This document shows positions 49,625 through 58,785 of a DNA stretch of 64,000 nucleotides, piece after piece. The stretch lies in the NCBI GenBank assembly GCA_014727915.1, contig WJMO01000005.1:248001-312000 (forward strand). Reading direction: 5' to 3'. The DNA is from Candidatus Altarchaeales archaeon (GTDB lineage: Archaea; Altiarchaeota; Altiarchaeia; IMC4; SCGC-AAA252-I15). Each line of letters opens with the position of its first letter. Within the stretch, counting starts at the first letter, position 1. Made by a program: the position numbers and the translations under genes. The notes under the pieces were generated by a model. It worked only from the letters and a program-made list of their open reading frames with translations, searched no databases and was not told where the DNA came from.

Positions 49625-50950
49625 TCACTGATTAACCGCTTTCCTGCAGGCTTCCTTGAATATCTCGGTGAGTGTGGGGTGGGGGTGTATTGTCGCGGCA
49701 ACATCCGACGCTTTCAGCTTCATCTTCACAGCCAATGATGCCTCTCCTATCAGGTCTGAGGCGTGGGCTCCGATCATGTGCACGCCCACTATGACGCCCT
49801 CGCCATCAACTACTACCTTGCAGAATCCTGATCTTTCGCCCATGCAACGTGCCTTCCCGTTGCTGATGTAGTCTGCCCTCCCAACCTTGCATCCGCTGCC
49901 TGCCTCGTCCTCTGTAACCCCTACCCTGCCGATCTCGGGTAGTGTGAACACGCACCATGGCACGGCATCATAGTCCACTTCATCATCCAATCCCATTATG
50001 TTCTTGGCTGCAGTTTCAGCGCCGGCGTAGGCCACGTGGGCCAGCTTATAGCTCCCTCCCGTGACGTCTCCAACTGCGTATACGCCCTTCACGCTCGTTT
50101 CCATGCGTGGGTTGACTTTGACTCCGTCCTCTCCGACTTCAACCCCTAATTCCCCGACTCCCTCAGGGATGTTGGGTTTCCTGCCCACAGCCAACAGTAT
50201 CCTATCTGCTTTGATGTCTTCTCCGCCGACTTTCACCGTCTTACTATCCCTGTCGGCGGATTCGACTTTCACATCCTTCACTATCCTGACATCCTTTGAG
50301 AGTATACTCTCCAACTCCTTTGATATCTCACTGTCCTCTGCTGCGAGAATCCTGGGCAGCGCCTCCACCAATGTGACGTTGCATCCGAGCTTCCCGTATA
50401 TTGCCGCGTACTCGCATCCTATGAACCCGCCTCCCACGACCACTATGTCCTCTGTGAACTCATTTGACGTGGCTGCGTCATCCCCGGATATAATGTACTC
50501 CCCGTCCAACTCCAGGCCTGGAAGGCCTGTGGGCTTCGAACCAGACGCCAGCACGATGTTTTCGCATTCCAGGGTCATGCCCCCGGCTTCCACCTCGTTT
50601 GCCGACTTGACCCTGGCGTCTCCTTTTACGATTTCAACCCCCGTCTCCTCTAAAATCTTCTCTATCCCTTTCCTGAGGGTGAGTGCGACGCGGTCACGGC
50701 GTTTGAGCATCTTACCCACGTCTGTTTTCACATTGTTCGCTTCTATCCCGTGTTGTGCGGCTTTCCTGACGGCTTCAACGGCCTCGCAGCTGGCAGCCAA
50801 TGCCTTCGTGGGTATGCATCCCCTGTTCGTGCACACTCCCCCTAACTCGCTTTTTTCAACGACGGCTGCTTTGCCTCCCAGCTTGTGTATCCATAGGGCG
50901 CATTCGTAGCCTCCCGGTCCCCCGCCTATTATCACAGCATCGTATCTCAT
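49625..50950 (-). CDS. lpdA: dihydrolipoyl dehydrogenase (L-protein)
   Basis: A 441-residue flavoprotein disulfide reductase that reoxidises the dihydrolipoyl arm of GcvH in the glycine cleavage system. GGGPGGYECA binds FAD, GGVCTNRGCIPTKAL has the redox cysteine pair, VVGGGFIGCEYA binds NAD, and the C-terminal HPHPTLTE has the base His-Glu. It overlaps lplA by ATGA and forms an operon lplB-lplA-lpdA about 7 kb from the gcv operon. Confidence 0.95.
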   Translation of the reverse strand: MRYDAVIIGGGPGGYECALWIHKLGGKAAVVEKSELGGVCTNRGCIPTKALAASCEAVEAVRKAAQHGIEANNVKTDVGKMLKRRDRVALTLRKGIEKILEETGVEIVKGDARVKSANEVEAGGMTLECENIVLASGSKPTGLPGLELDGEYIISGDDAATSNEFTEDIVVVGGGFIGCEYAAIYGKLGCNVTLVEALPRILAAEDSEISKELESILSKDVRIVKDVKVESADRDSKTVKVGGEDIKADRILLAVGRKPNIPEGVGELGVEVGEDGVKVNPRMETSVKGVYAVGDVTGGSYKLAHVAYAGAETAAKNIMGLDDEVDYDAVPWCVFTLPEIGRVGVTEDEAGSGCKVGRADYISNGKARCMGERSGFCKVVVDGEGVIVGVHMIGAHASDLIGEASLAVKMKLKASDVAATIHPHPTLTEIFKEACRKAVNQ

Positions 50951-51699
50951 CTTTTGTTGTTCCAGTCAACGGTCGAATACTTGTTCTCCGAGAGAGCTTC
51001 GGCCTTCATCCTCTCCTCCCCTGTCGGCCTGCCCTTCTTAAGATCCAGCTTCAACGACTTAGCGAAACCTTTCCGGAACGCCGTCGAAGCCTTATCAAAT
51101 GTGATCTCACGATTTAAAACGTGTTTCACGGAGGTCACCCGCTCCTTAACTGCCTTGACCGCCTTGTCCCTCATCTTCTCATCCGATACCCTCAGGAGTT
51201 TGAACATCCTCTCCGCATCCACGTCCAAGAGGACGGTCCCATGCTGTAGCACGCAGTTCATCCTGCGTGTCTGGGCGTTGCCGCTGATCTTCCTGCCTCC
51301 TGTGATTATGTCGTTCAAGGGGGCGAACTCAGCGTCTATGCCCAATTCTTTGAAACCTCCTATGAGGCCTGAGCATATCAGCCTGTAGGATTCGAGAACG
51401 TCCTTTGGCACCGTGTCCTCTGGGGATATGAAGCTGTATGTCAGCTCAGTGTCGTGGTATACTGCTCCCCCGCCGGTTATTCGCCTTACCACGTCAACGC
51501 CTTCCTCAAAACAACTGTCAAGATCCACTTCCTCCCGCAGGCTCTGGAAGTATCCTATCGAGACGGTGGCTGGCTCCCATCCGTAGAACCTTAGCGTGGG
51601 TGGGCTGTTGCCCTGGCTCACCTCTTCCAGCACGGCTTCGTCCAATCCCATGTTCCAGTATCCTGGGTTGTGTCCTGTCTCCAATAGCCTGCACTTCAC
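50947..51699 (-). CDS. lplA: lipoate-protein ligase A (catalytic domain)
   Basis: A 250-residue LplA that activates lipoate with ATP and joins it to GcvH. Signatures are NMGLDEAVLEE, RRITGGGAVYHD and ND-x-x-x-GRKISGNAQ. I start at GTG 51699, whose bases overlap the lplB stop as GTGA and which puts the family's usual K-x-R-L-L near the N-terminus; the track's ATG 51714 adds five residues. The C-terminal domain found in bacterial LplA is a separate protein here (LplB), as in Thermoplasma. Confidence 0.94.
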   Translation of the reverse strand: MKCRLLETGHNPGYWNMGLDEAVLEEVSQGNSPPTLRFYGWEPATVSIGYFQSLREEVDLDSCFEEGVDVVRRITGGGAVYHDTELTYSFISPEDTVPKDVLESYRLICSGLIGGFKELGIDAEFAPLNDIITGGRKISGNAQTRRMNCVLQHGTVLLDVDAERMFKLLRVSDEKMRDKAVKAVKERVTSVKHVLNREITFDKASTAFRKGFAKSLKLDLKKGRPTGEERMKAEALSENKYSTVDWNNKR

Positions 51700-51962
51700 T
51701 TCACAGCCTCGCATATGACCTTCACTATCGATTCCGCGTCCACACCGTACAATTCCGCCCCTTCCAGAGCCTTCTTAACGACCTTCCTGACGTCCCCGGC
51801 CTTTATGCCCCTCAGTTGTTCGTCCAGCTCGTCCATCCTGGACTCGGGGTGCATGAAGAAGTCGCCTGTTACCTTGGCCTTTAGTATCCTGCCATTCTCG
51901 TGTCTGACATCTGCTTTCAATAGCTTGCCTCCCGGAACCTTCAAAATGGCCTTTCCCCTCAT
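51696..51962 (-). CDS. lplB: lipoate-protein ligase C-terminal subunit LplB
   Basis: An 88-residue stand-alone form of the LplA C-terminal domain, needed for lipoate activation when LplA lacks it. It shows KAILKVPGGKLLKADV and GDFFMHPESRMDELDEQL motifs. Its ATG at 51962 is 32 bp from the divergent 38-aa gene; TTAAATAAG (minus strand, about 51984-51992) is a candidate TATA. Confidence 0.92.
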   Translation of the reverse strand: MRGKAILKVPGGKLLKADVRHENGRILKAKVTGDFFMHPESRMDELDEQLRGIKAGDVRKVVKKALEGAELYGVDAESIVKVICEAVK

Positions 51963-51994
51963 CTTTTTAATATTAATGTGTCCTCTTATTTAAC

Positions 51995-52111
51995 ATGGCT
52001 GGACCAATTCTGGGCGTTATCGGCGGATTGGGCGTTGTTAAGGTCGCCGAGCGCGGTATGGAAGAGATCGGGAAGGGATTGGATGATGAAGGGGAAGAAG
52101 ACGAAGACTGA
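51995..52111 (+). CDS. 38-aa protein with Gly-rich hydrophobic segment and acidic tail
   Basis: Too short for the ORF track. It reads MAGPILGVIGGLGVVKVAER and ends in a run of Asp/Glu (DDEGEEDED). TATA-like TTTTTAATATTAATG at 51964-51978 is at the expected distance for a leaderless mRNA. The 73-aa gene overlaps its end by 29 bases in another frame. Its small size makes it uncertain, but the promoter, clean hydrophobic/acid layout and fit in the gap support it. Confidence 0.55.
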   Translation: MAGPILGVIGGLGVVKVAERGMEEIGKGLDDEGEEDED

Positions 52112-52304
52112 GCCCGAAGTCATCCACTCTCCAAATTCTAAGGTCTGCGTCAGCCCCGGCTGCCCACTTTGCACCCCGTTGGGGCTTGCGCTGTTCCTCG
52201 TCGGATTCATGGTGGTGTTCTACACGGACTGGCCCTACCAGGTGTTTGGGTGGTTGACGCTAGCGTTGGCTTACCTGCAGGCGTGGGTCAAACCACGCTG
52301 GTAG
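52083..52304 (+). CDS. small membrane protein, 73 aa
   Basis: The track opens the frame at 51978; the first credible start is ATG-ATG at 52083. A basic start (KGKKTKTE), three cysteines (CVSPGCPLC) and two membrane helices (LGLALFLVGFMVVFY, and FGWLTLALAYLQAW) follow. Probably cotranscribed with the 38-aa gene it overlaps. Function unknown. Confidence 0.6.
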   Translation: MMKGKKTKTEPEVIHSPNSKVCVSPGCPLCTPLGLALFLVGFMVVFYTDWPYQVFGWLTLALAYLQAWVKPRW

Positions 52305-52305
52305 G

Positions 52306-52917
52306 CTATAGTCCTTCCAGCAGTCCCATGAGCTCTCCAAGAGACTCTATCCTGTGGTCTCCGTCCACTCCTATCCCAACGGTTGTGCACCCCGCAGCCC
52401 CTCCGGCTCCTATGTCTGCTTTGGTGTCACCCACCATGACGGAATCCGACTCTTTCACCCTAACAGCCTTGCAGGCGTGGTGTATCAGGTCAGGCTCCGG
52501 TTTGCCGACTGCCACGTCGTCTCCGCCGAAAACTCCGTCGAACCTCCCAGTCAGGCCTACGGTCTCGAGGGTGAGGTGCATGAGCTCGCGGGGTGTGTTG
52601 GTCACGATGACCTTGAGCTTATTCTTCCTTGATAGGTATTCCAGGACCTCGTCCGTTTCGGGGAACAATGTCACGCTACCTATGTTGTTTGGGAAGAACT
52701 CATCGTATAGTTCCACCAGCTCGCCGGGTGATAGGTTGGGGAAGAACCTACTCACATCCTCCTCCGTCGACTGTCCCAGTATGTCCTGGCAGAACGTCTC
52801 ATAGCCGACTTTGTCCCCACCCGTGTATTCTAGGACGTCGTTGAAGGTCTTATGCCATGCTGGGATGGAGTCGACGAGCGTACCGTCCATGTCGAACAGG
52901 ACTGCTTCGTAGGTCAT
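52306..52917 (-). CDS. HAD superfamily hydrolase (phosphoglycolate phosphatase-like)
   Basis: 203 residues from ATG 52917; the track's 45 extra N-terminal residues are Arg/Pro/Ser-rich antisense of a neighbour. HAD motifs: LFDMDGTLVDS (motif I, nucleophile Asp), VIVTNTPRE (motif II), GKPEPDLIHHA (motif III Lys) and VGDTKADIGAGGAAG (motif IV). A small alpha-helical cap follows motif I, as in phosphoglycolate and beta-phosphoglucomutase-type phosphatases; the substrate cannot be told. It converges on the 73-aa gene by one base. Confidence 0.9.
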   Translation of the reverse strand: MTYEAVLFDMDGTLVDSIPAWHKTFNDVLEYTGGDKVGYETFCQDILGQSTEEDVSRFFPNLSPGELVELYDEFFPNNIGSVTLFPETDEVLEYLSRKNKLKVIVTNTPRELMHLTLETVGLTGRFDGVFGGDDVAVGKPEPDLIHHACKAVRVKESDSVMVGDTKADIGAGGAAGCTTVGIGVDGDHRIESLGELMGLLEGL

Positions 52918-52954
52918 GGAGAAAGATATGTGTCGTCTTCCATTAAAAGCGTTT

Positions 52955-54304
52955 CTAGTATCCTGCGTCGTGCTTGGCCCACCGCTCCTTCTCGGTGAGT
53001 ATCCTGCTGATCTCCTGGAATACCGGGGGTATGGGCTTCCTGCCCGACTCAACAGCGTTCCTGTTGACTGGCGCCCTCACGATGAGGGCTCCGTCCACGC
53101 CGTAGTCGTTAACTCCTATCCCCGTGGTCTTGCCCACGTTGTAGTCGTTCAACGTGTGTATGTCCGCTCTGGCAAAGCGCCCGGTCGTCAGCGCATGGTC
53201 TCCCTCCATGTCAGCGGTGAAGACTTCGAAGTCCAAATCCATCAGCGGCCGGTATGCCCTGTAGTGGTTGAAGCCTGCGACATCGTCTGTGCGGATGGTG
53301 GTCACCTCCCCTCCCCTCATGACGGTCAGGCTGGCTCCTGGTATGAGCATCCTCGTGTAGGCCATCATCCTCCCGTCGTCCGCCTGCTCGTATACGACAT
53401 CCCTACTATGGTCTATTCTGCTCCTCTTCATCCTCTGAGCCCTATCAAACTCATCCTGTGCCAACGCCGATGACTGGTGGAACAGTGCGGTCAGGCTTGT
53501 CGGCTTTGTCTCGGTTGACTCCACGTCGGGGATGTACCTCCACATTGGTATGTACACCCCTCCCGGGGTATGATTGCGTTGGATAGTCCCAGCTTCCACA
53601 TCTAGTCTGGGAAATTGTATGTCCATGACAGAGCCTCCGCTCAGTCCCCTCACCAGAAGGCGGGTCCTATCCATGTCCTCCCTTCCCCGGTCTCCTCCGA
53701 TCTTTGTTATGTCGACTTTGCCCTCCCTTCCAGCTCCCCTGCTGAACATGTCCAACAGGCTGCCTTGGAAGCCGAGGGCTTGCAGCGATGGATCGTGTCC
53801 CTCTTCGCCGTCTACCACCACCGCCATAGGCACGCCGTCGCAGTGGCAGCTTATCGCATACTCGTCTCCGCCCCCGAGGGAACATATAACAACATCGCTT
53901 TTCCCGGACCTCAGCGGGTACTGGTCTTTGGGAAGCCTTCCCGCCAGGGCGTCAAAGTACCTCCTGGCGCCTCCAACCTCCTCTAACGTGTTCAGGAAAA
54001 GCCTCATGGCAGTCGGATGCCGGTCCATGGCGTGCGCGAACCCGTCCAGTTGTAGCTCTGGCATGCTCTCAACCAAGTCTCTGAGCAAGTGGGTCCTCTC
54101 CCCCCAGACCCCCGGGTGCCCGCTCCTGGAGTCGACCAGGTCGCGGAGGCTATCGCGTGTTGCGTGGAAATGAGCGTTAGGCCTGCTGATCAGACGTGTT
54201 TTCTCGGCGGCATCCTGTCTTGCAACATCTGCTGGCACCTGGCCTTGCTCTTCCTTCCCCCCCTGGCTTTGACCACCCTTTGGTTTCTCTTCCTCTTTTG
54301 CCAT
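52955..54304 (-). CDS. hypothetical protein, possible PP2C/SpoIIE-like phosphatase fold
   Basis: 449 residues. The N-terminus is Lys/Glu/Gly/Gln-rich and disordered; a helical region (~50-130) follows. From ~135 on, VVICSLGGGDEYAISCHCDG, VVVDGEEGHD and VMDIQFPRLDVEAGTIQRNH resemble, in order, the strands and the D-G-x-x-G motif of PPM/SpoIIE phosphatases, but key residues are uncertain. If real, it would dephosphorylate a partner, perhaps the PEP-enzyme-like protein encoded 34 bp upstream on the same strand. The PPM idea is a hypothesis only. Confidence 0.6.
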   Translation of the reverse strand: MAKEEEKPKGGQSQGGKEEQGQVPADVARQDAAEKTRLISRPNAHFHATRDSLRDLVDSRSGHPGVWGERTHLLRDLVESMPELQLDGFAHAMDRHPTAMRLFLNTLEEVGGARRYFDALAGRLPKDQYPLRSGKSDVVICSLGGGDEYAISCHCDGVPMAVVVDGEEGHDPSLQALGFQGSLLDMFSRGAGREGKVDITKIGGDRGREDMDRTRLLVRGLSGGSVMDIQFPRLDVEAGTIQRNHTPGGVYIPMWRYIPDVESTETKPTSLTALFHQSSALAQDEFDRAQRMKRSRIDHSRDVVYEQADDGRMMAYTRMLIPGASLTVMRGGEVTTIRTDDVAGFNHYRAYRPLMDLDFEVFTADMEGDHALTTGRFARADIHTLNDYNVGKTTGIGVNDYGVDGALIVRAPVNRNAVESGRKPIPPVFQEISRILTEKERWAKHDAGY

Positions 54305-54338
54305 GACCCTTTTATTATTTGGTGAGCTATGTATTAAT

Positions 54339-57300
54339 CTAATTCGCCTGTTTGCCTTCCCGGGATTTCTCCCTCTTCTCCTCGATCCTCTGCCTCAAGT
54401 ACTCGTAGGCTTTTTTGTGGTCCCAGATGTTCTGGGGAGTCTCCTGGTTTTGGCTCTCAGAGTGCGAGATAATCTCACGCGCCCACCCCCCGCATTCTCT
54501 GCTGTCCAACAAACCCATCTCCTCTCTCCTCTGGAGCAGCCTTCGAGGCGGGAGGGATATGGTCACACTACCCCTGTCTGGGGGGACTCCGGCCTCATCG
54601 TCCAGGATCGCCTCAAGGCCTATCTGCAATGCTATCCCCTCGAACTCTTCGGAGAGCGCTCCGCAGGTGTAGTATGGCTTGTCCGCTCGCCTGCAGCTCC
54701 TCCTGCTCGATAGCAGGGCCTCCGCGAGGGTTGGCGCATACTCTGTCTTCTCCCCCGCGCTCCTGGGGGTTTCTGTGAATGACTCTCCCAGGTCGTTAGA
54801 CCCGTATGATGCTATGTCATAGTACGGGTGCAGTGATGCCATCTTACTCAATCCCATCCTGGATTCATATTGCAATATGAAGAGGACCTGCCTGTCAGGT
54901 GATTTGCCCACCTGTTCGAGCCTGCGCATGATTCTATCGAATGATTCCCTGCAGGCCTGCACGTCGCTGATGTGCTGGGCGTTTGGCAGTATGACCCCCG
55001 TCTGCTGTCGTGCGGTCGCGGCAGACCTTATTATGGCTCCCATGTTGGCGTCGAGCAGCCTGCGCCTACGAGGCTCTGCTATGAACCTAAGGCTGGTCAT
55101 ACCCCCTCTAAGCGCGTCTGGCCCGTATGCCTCCTGCAGTATCGGGAGGTATTTGTCTTCTGTGATGTCGAAGGTCCTCTTTAGGCTTGGGCATTCCCTG
55201 TATTCCGGCGGTGCGTGGTCGTAGAGGTAGTCGTCCACCCTCGAATACCTCCTCGTCAGGTACTCCTCCAGAACCCTGAACGAGTCCGGTTCAAAAACCT
55301 CTATGTGCGTGGGGTGGTCGGGGTTTGCATATGCGATGAACCTCCCTCGGATCCTGCTCTCATCATCGTCGTTGCCTGCAAAGACCAGCAGTTCGTCGCC
55401 CTGATGCCTTAGTGTCAGCTCCTCTCTCAAGTCTGTCCTGACCCTCCATCTCCTGGCTCCTCCGATCTCATCAAGCGGTTCAACCGACTCTACGTGGGAG
55501 CCGGCGTTTATCAGGTCGAACCTGTCGAAGCTGTTATTGGCCTGTTGGATGTTGGCGTAATTGTTATCTCCGAGGGTGAACGCTGGAAGTCTGCTGTTAA
55601 GCTTGACTCTGAGGGGTTGGAGGTCCGTGCTCGTGGCTATCTCGGTCCTGAATAGGTAAAGCCCCTCAGCCCCGTATCTTGTTGCGCGGGCAAGCTGGCT
55701 TTCGTTGAACCCGTTCAAAGTGGCTCCCCCAACTATCCTGAAACCGTCCGATGTGACCATGTTCCTTATCTCCCCGACTTCAGGCTCTATCGATACCTTC
55801 TGGGGTAATACGATCGCGTAACCCCTTTCCGGGCCTTGCAGTTCACAGCCGAAGAACTCACCTATCCTCCTCCCTGGACTCTCTATCATAACAGAGTTCC
55901 GGTCGTCTATGGGGTCTGCGATTAGCACGGGAGTTCCGTCCTCTATCCTATCCAGTTGTTCGGGGTCCACTCCCATGATTATGGCTTGACGCGCGGCTCC
56001 CGCGGCGATAGCTCCATGGCAGTTGCTCTTGCCATGTAATGAGCCCCAGCCTTCGAATCCCATATGCCTCAGCTCGATCACCTGGTCGGGCGTCGGGTCC
56101 CTCGGGAGGATGGCAACCCATCCCTCGTGCAGGCGTGTTAGTGTCTCCTGCGTCTGCCTTCTCATCTGGAGCAGGTCTCCGGCTCTGAGGGCGGTTTCCT
56201 TGAGGCCTCCCTCCATTATGACCTCGTTGCCGTCTATCCGTTCTCCTTCCTTGTCGGCCCAGATCACGCCCAGGAGCTCTCCTACCTTGCCTGGTTCCTC
56301 TGTTGGCGCGTGTATGGTGGCCCATGCGCAGTTTGGGTTCTCGCAGAAGCCGCCTCGCGTGTCCGGGTTGTGGAATGTGTCTTCGACTATCATTACCTCC
56401 TGCCTTCCGCTTTCCATAGCCCTTCTCGCGATGACCGCAGTGCCGTCTTCTGGCTTGTCCAATGGTATCCTAGCATCTCCCGGGACTGTTTGGAAACCTC
56501 CTTTCTTCCACTCGTACCTTGAGACCAGCTCCCTGGAACTGGGTTCCAGCAGGTATACCCCCGCCTGTCTGAAAACGGGTTCCTGGCCCTTTGGTTTGAT
56601 TGCTCTGCGGAGCACGTATGCCAGGATGTGAGTCTCTGAGAATCCGTCTCTGGTGGGCAGCAAAAGAGTCCTCATGTCAGCTTCTGCGTTGGCCCTCTGG
56701 GCGTCGTCCATCTCCTTGGGTTTTCCCTGGTCGTCCAACATGAACTGGCATCTTATGGCCAGCTCCAGGTTGGGGTGGGTTTCCTCCCCTACTGTTAGTG
56801 GCAGTCCTAGGGCGTCAACGATGCCCTGTGTTACCGGCTGGGCTAGCCTGGTGGCCAACGGCATCCTCAACTGTCCCAGGTAGTCTGCTTCACCCTTCCT
56901 CATGGCCTTGAACTCCTTTTCGTCCGTCAGTCCCAGGGCTGCAATCTCAGCGTCGGTCGCGTGCTTTCTACCGGTGGTTATGATGTCCATGAGAGCGTCC
57001 AAACGCCTTATCTGCAGCGGCACCTTGTCTTCACTCACCAGCCCATAGTCTATCACCTTCCCCCTCTCCTGTAGGGGGTCTCTCTTGACTGGCCCGTAGA
57101 CTACCATGCCCGATTCTCCTCCGCTGCCTACCAGCACGACGTTGCCCTGTTCCCTGTGCCTCCTGATCAGGCCCAGTTCGACCAGCTCCTCCGAGAAGCT
57201 GGTATCCTGGAATCTTAGCTCTCCTCCTGATTGTCCTGAAGCTTGCGCCAGCATCTTACCGTACTCTTCAGGGTTATCCTCTCTTTTTTTGATGTAGTCT

Positions 57301-57866
57301 TTCACACGCTGCTGGAAGTTGTCATGGTATGCTACGGTCAGCATGTCTGTCATCTGGCGCACGACCTGCTCGTCGGGGCCAATGGCTATCATATCTATCT
57401 GTCTCGGCTGGTTGTTGTGCGCTTCCGGGCCTTGCACTCCGAGGTCTCTCAGCTGGTCTGACCTGCACATCTCCTGCCATCCGAGGCTTCCGGGGGCGTT
57501 TCCTTCACCGTCTTTTCCCACTGGTATGAACAGCTTGCAGTCTATGTCATCCGGGTTGCCTCCTGTCTTCTTGCACCGTGGGTTATGCTCTCTGATGATC
57601 CTGAAGGTCGTGGTCGCAGGCCTGACGTGCAGCTCCTGCAGTGCCGGGAAAGTCATCTCAACCAGCGTGAGACCCTGGGTTTCAGCCCTTCTCCGTAGGT
57701 CTTCCGTGGTTATCACACCTACCGATCTTGTACTGGCGACTTCTATGGGAGTTGCGCCGGTTATCTGCGGGCCCTGCTCCTCAGGCTTCCTTGGCTGCGG
57801 GGGTTCCTGGGCCTGCGGGGGTTTCACCTCCTTTTGAGGGCCTTTCGGCTGGTCGTCAGATGGCAT
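54339..57866 (-). CDS. PTS Enzyme I / PEP synthase-like protein with GAF-like domain, 1175 aa
   Basis: N-terminal ~40 residues are Pro/Gln-rich. A domain near ~390-560 looks like a GAF sensor. Residues ~600-640 hold a swivelling phosphohistidine domain: GKSNCHGAIAAGAAR stands where PEP-utilising enzymes have GGxTSHAAIxAR. The C-terminal third is a TIM-barrel-like PEP domain: GLYLFRTE, ALRGGMTSLRF, FILQYESRMG, SYGSNDLGES and a closing CGALSEEFE match the Enzyme I/PPDK order. The layout recalls PtsP (GAF-Enzyme I-Ntr), but no HPr partner is seen and the protein is far longer. Probably autophosphorylates from PEP; role unknown. Confidence 0.75.
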   Translation of the reverse strand: MPSDDQPKGPQKEVKPPQAQEPPQPRKPEEQGPQITGATPIEVASTRSVGVITTEDLRRRAETQGLTLVEMTFPALQELHVRPATTTFRIIREHNPRCKKTGGNPDDIDCKLFIPVGKDGEGNAPGSLGWQEMCRSDQLRDLGVQGPEAHNNQPRQIDMIAIGPDEQVVRQMTDMLTVAYHDNFQQRVKDYIKKREDNPEEYGKMLAQASGQSGGELRFQDTSFSEELVELGLIRRHREQGNVVLVGSGGESGMVVYGPVKRDPLQERGKVIDYGLVSEDKVPLQIRRLDALMDIITTGRKHATDAEIAALGLTDEKEFKAMRKGEADYLGQLRMPLATRLAQPVTQGIVDALGLPLTVGEETHPNLELAIRCQFMLDDQGKPKEMDDAQRANAEADMRTLLLPTRDGFSETHILAYVLRRAIKPKGQEPVFRQAGVYLLEPSSRELVSRYEWKKGGFQTVPGDARIPLDKPEDGTAVIARRAMESGRQEVMIVEDTFHNPDTRGGFCENPNCAWATIHAPTEEPGKVGELLGVIWADKEGERIDGNEVIMEGGLKETALRAGDLLQMRRQTQETLTRLHEGWVAILPRDPTPDQVIELRHMGFEGWGSLHGKSNCHGAIAAGAARQAIIMGVDPEQLDRIEDGTPVLIADPIDDRNSVMIESPGRRIGEFFGCELQGPERGYAIVLPQKVSIEPEVGEIRNMVTSDGFRIVGGATLNGFNESQLARATRYGAEGLYLFRTEIATSTDLQPLRVKLNSRLPAFTLGDNNYANIQQANNSFDRFDLINAGSHVESVEPLDEIGGARRWRVRTDLREELTLRHQGDELLVFAGNDDDESRIRGRFIAYANPDHPTHIEVFEPDSFRVLEEYLTRRYSRVDDYLYDHAPPEYRECPSLKRTFDITEDKYLPILQEAYGPDALRGGMTSLRFIAEPRRRRLLDANMGAIIRSAATARQQTGVILPNAQHISDVQACRESFDRIMRRLEQVGKSPDRQVLFILQYESRMGLSKMASLHPYYDIASYGSNDLGESFTETPRSAGEKTEYAPTLAEALLSSRRSCRRADKPYYTCGALSEEFEGIALQIGLEAILDDEAGVPPDRGSVTISLPPRRLLQRREEMGLLDSRECGGWAREIISHSESQNQETPQNIWDHKKAYEYLRQRIEEKREKSREGKQAN

Positions 57867-57910
57867 GTTAAGTACTGGGAGGGACAGGCTTAAAACATTG
57901 TGTTGGCGGT

Positions 57911-58750
57911 TTATTTGGCTGTTTCAGCTGCTTGGTAGCTGGTTCTAGCCAAGGGTTCGGATGTCACTTTTTCAAACCCCTTTTCAAACGCTTTTTCCTT
58001 GAATCGCTGGAATACCCTGGGTTCTACATATTCGACAACTTGCGTCTGCTTCCTTGTGGGTTGGAGGTACTGGCCAATCACGAGGAAGTCACAGCCCACT
58101 GCCCTCAGATCGTCCATCGCCTGAACGATCTCTCCCTCTTTCTCTCCTAATCCCAGCATTATGGACGACTTCGTCTTCAGGGAAGGGTTGAGCTTCTTCA
58201 CCTCCAATAGCGTCTGGAGGCTCCCCTGGTATGATGCCCTACTGTCTCTGAGATGTTGGAGCCTCTCCACGACTTCGATGTTGTGTGCGACCACGTCCGG
58301 TCCGGCGTTGACCACAGCTTCCAGTTCATCGCCTGTGTAGTCAGGTATAAGGACTTCTACCTTGGCTCCAACGCCCTTCAACGCCCTTATGCACTCTGCA
58401 TACCTTCCTGATCCCTTGTCCTTGAGGTCGTCCCTGTCAACGGATGTCAGCACTACATAAGCCAGATTCAGCTCTCGCACCGCTTCCGCGAGGTTGGCCG
58501 GCTCTTCGATGTCCAATTCATCACCGGCGTCCGAGCTTTTGACCGCGCAGAAACTGCAGTTCCTCGTGCAAGTTTCCCCCAGTATCATGAAGGTGGCTGT
58601 GCCGCAACCCCAGCATTCCCCCATGTTCGGGCAGCGAGCCTCCTCGCAGACCGTGTTGAGATTGTGCTTTCTCAGCACGTCTTTGACGCTTGCATAGCGT
58701 CCATGCCCCCCTATGGGGGCCTTCAGCCAATGGGGCTTCCCGGCTTCCAT
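57911..58750 (-). CDS. lipA: lipoyl synthase
   Basis: A 279-residue radical SAM enzyme that inserts two sulfurs into protein-bound octanoyl groups. The auxiliary cluster motif CEEARCPNMGECW (C-x4-C-x5-C) and the radical SAM motif CTRNCSFCAV are present, and the conserved RSSY-type end is replaced by AGTSY-like RTSYQAAE at the C-terminus. It follows gcvPB by 35 bp on the same strand, so it is probably part of the gcv operon. Confidence 0.94.
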   Translation of the reverse strand: MEAGKPHWLKAPIGGHGRYASVKDVLRKHNLNTVCEEARCPNMGECWGCGTATFMILGETCTRNCSFCAVKSSDAGDELDIEEPANLAEAVRELNLAYVVLTSVDRDDLKDKGSGRYAECIRALKGVGAKVEVLIPDYTGDELEAVVNAGPDVVAHNIEVVERLQHLRDSRASYQGSLQTLLEVKKLNPSLKTKSSIMLGLGEKEGEIVQAMDDLRAVGCDFLVIGQYLQPTRKQTQVVEYVEPRVFQRFKEKAFEKGFEKVTSEPLARTSYQAAETAK

Positions 58751-58785
58751 GGGAGAAGATAGGCAGTTAGGGTAAATTAGCTTTT

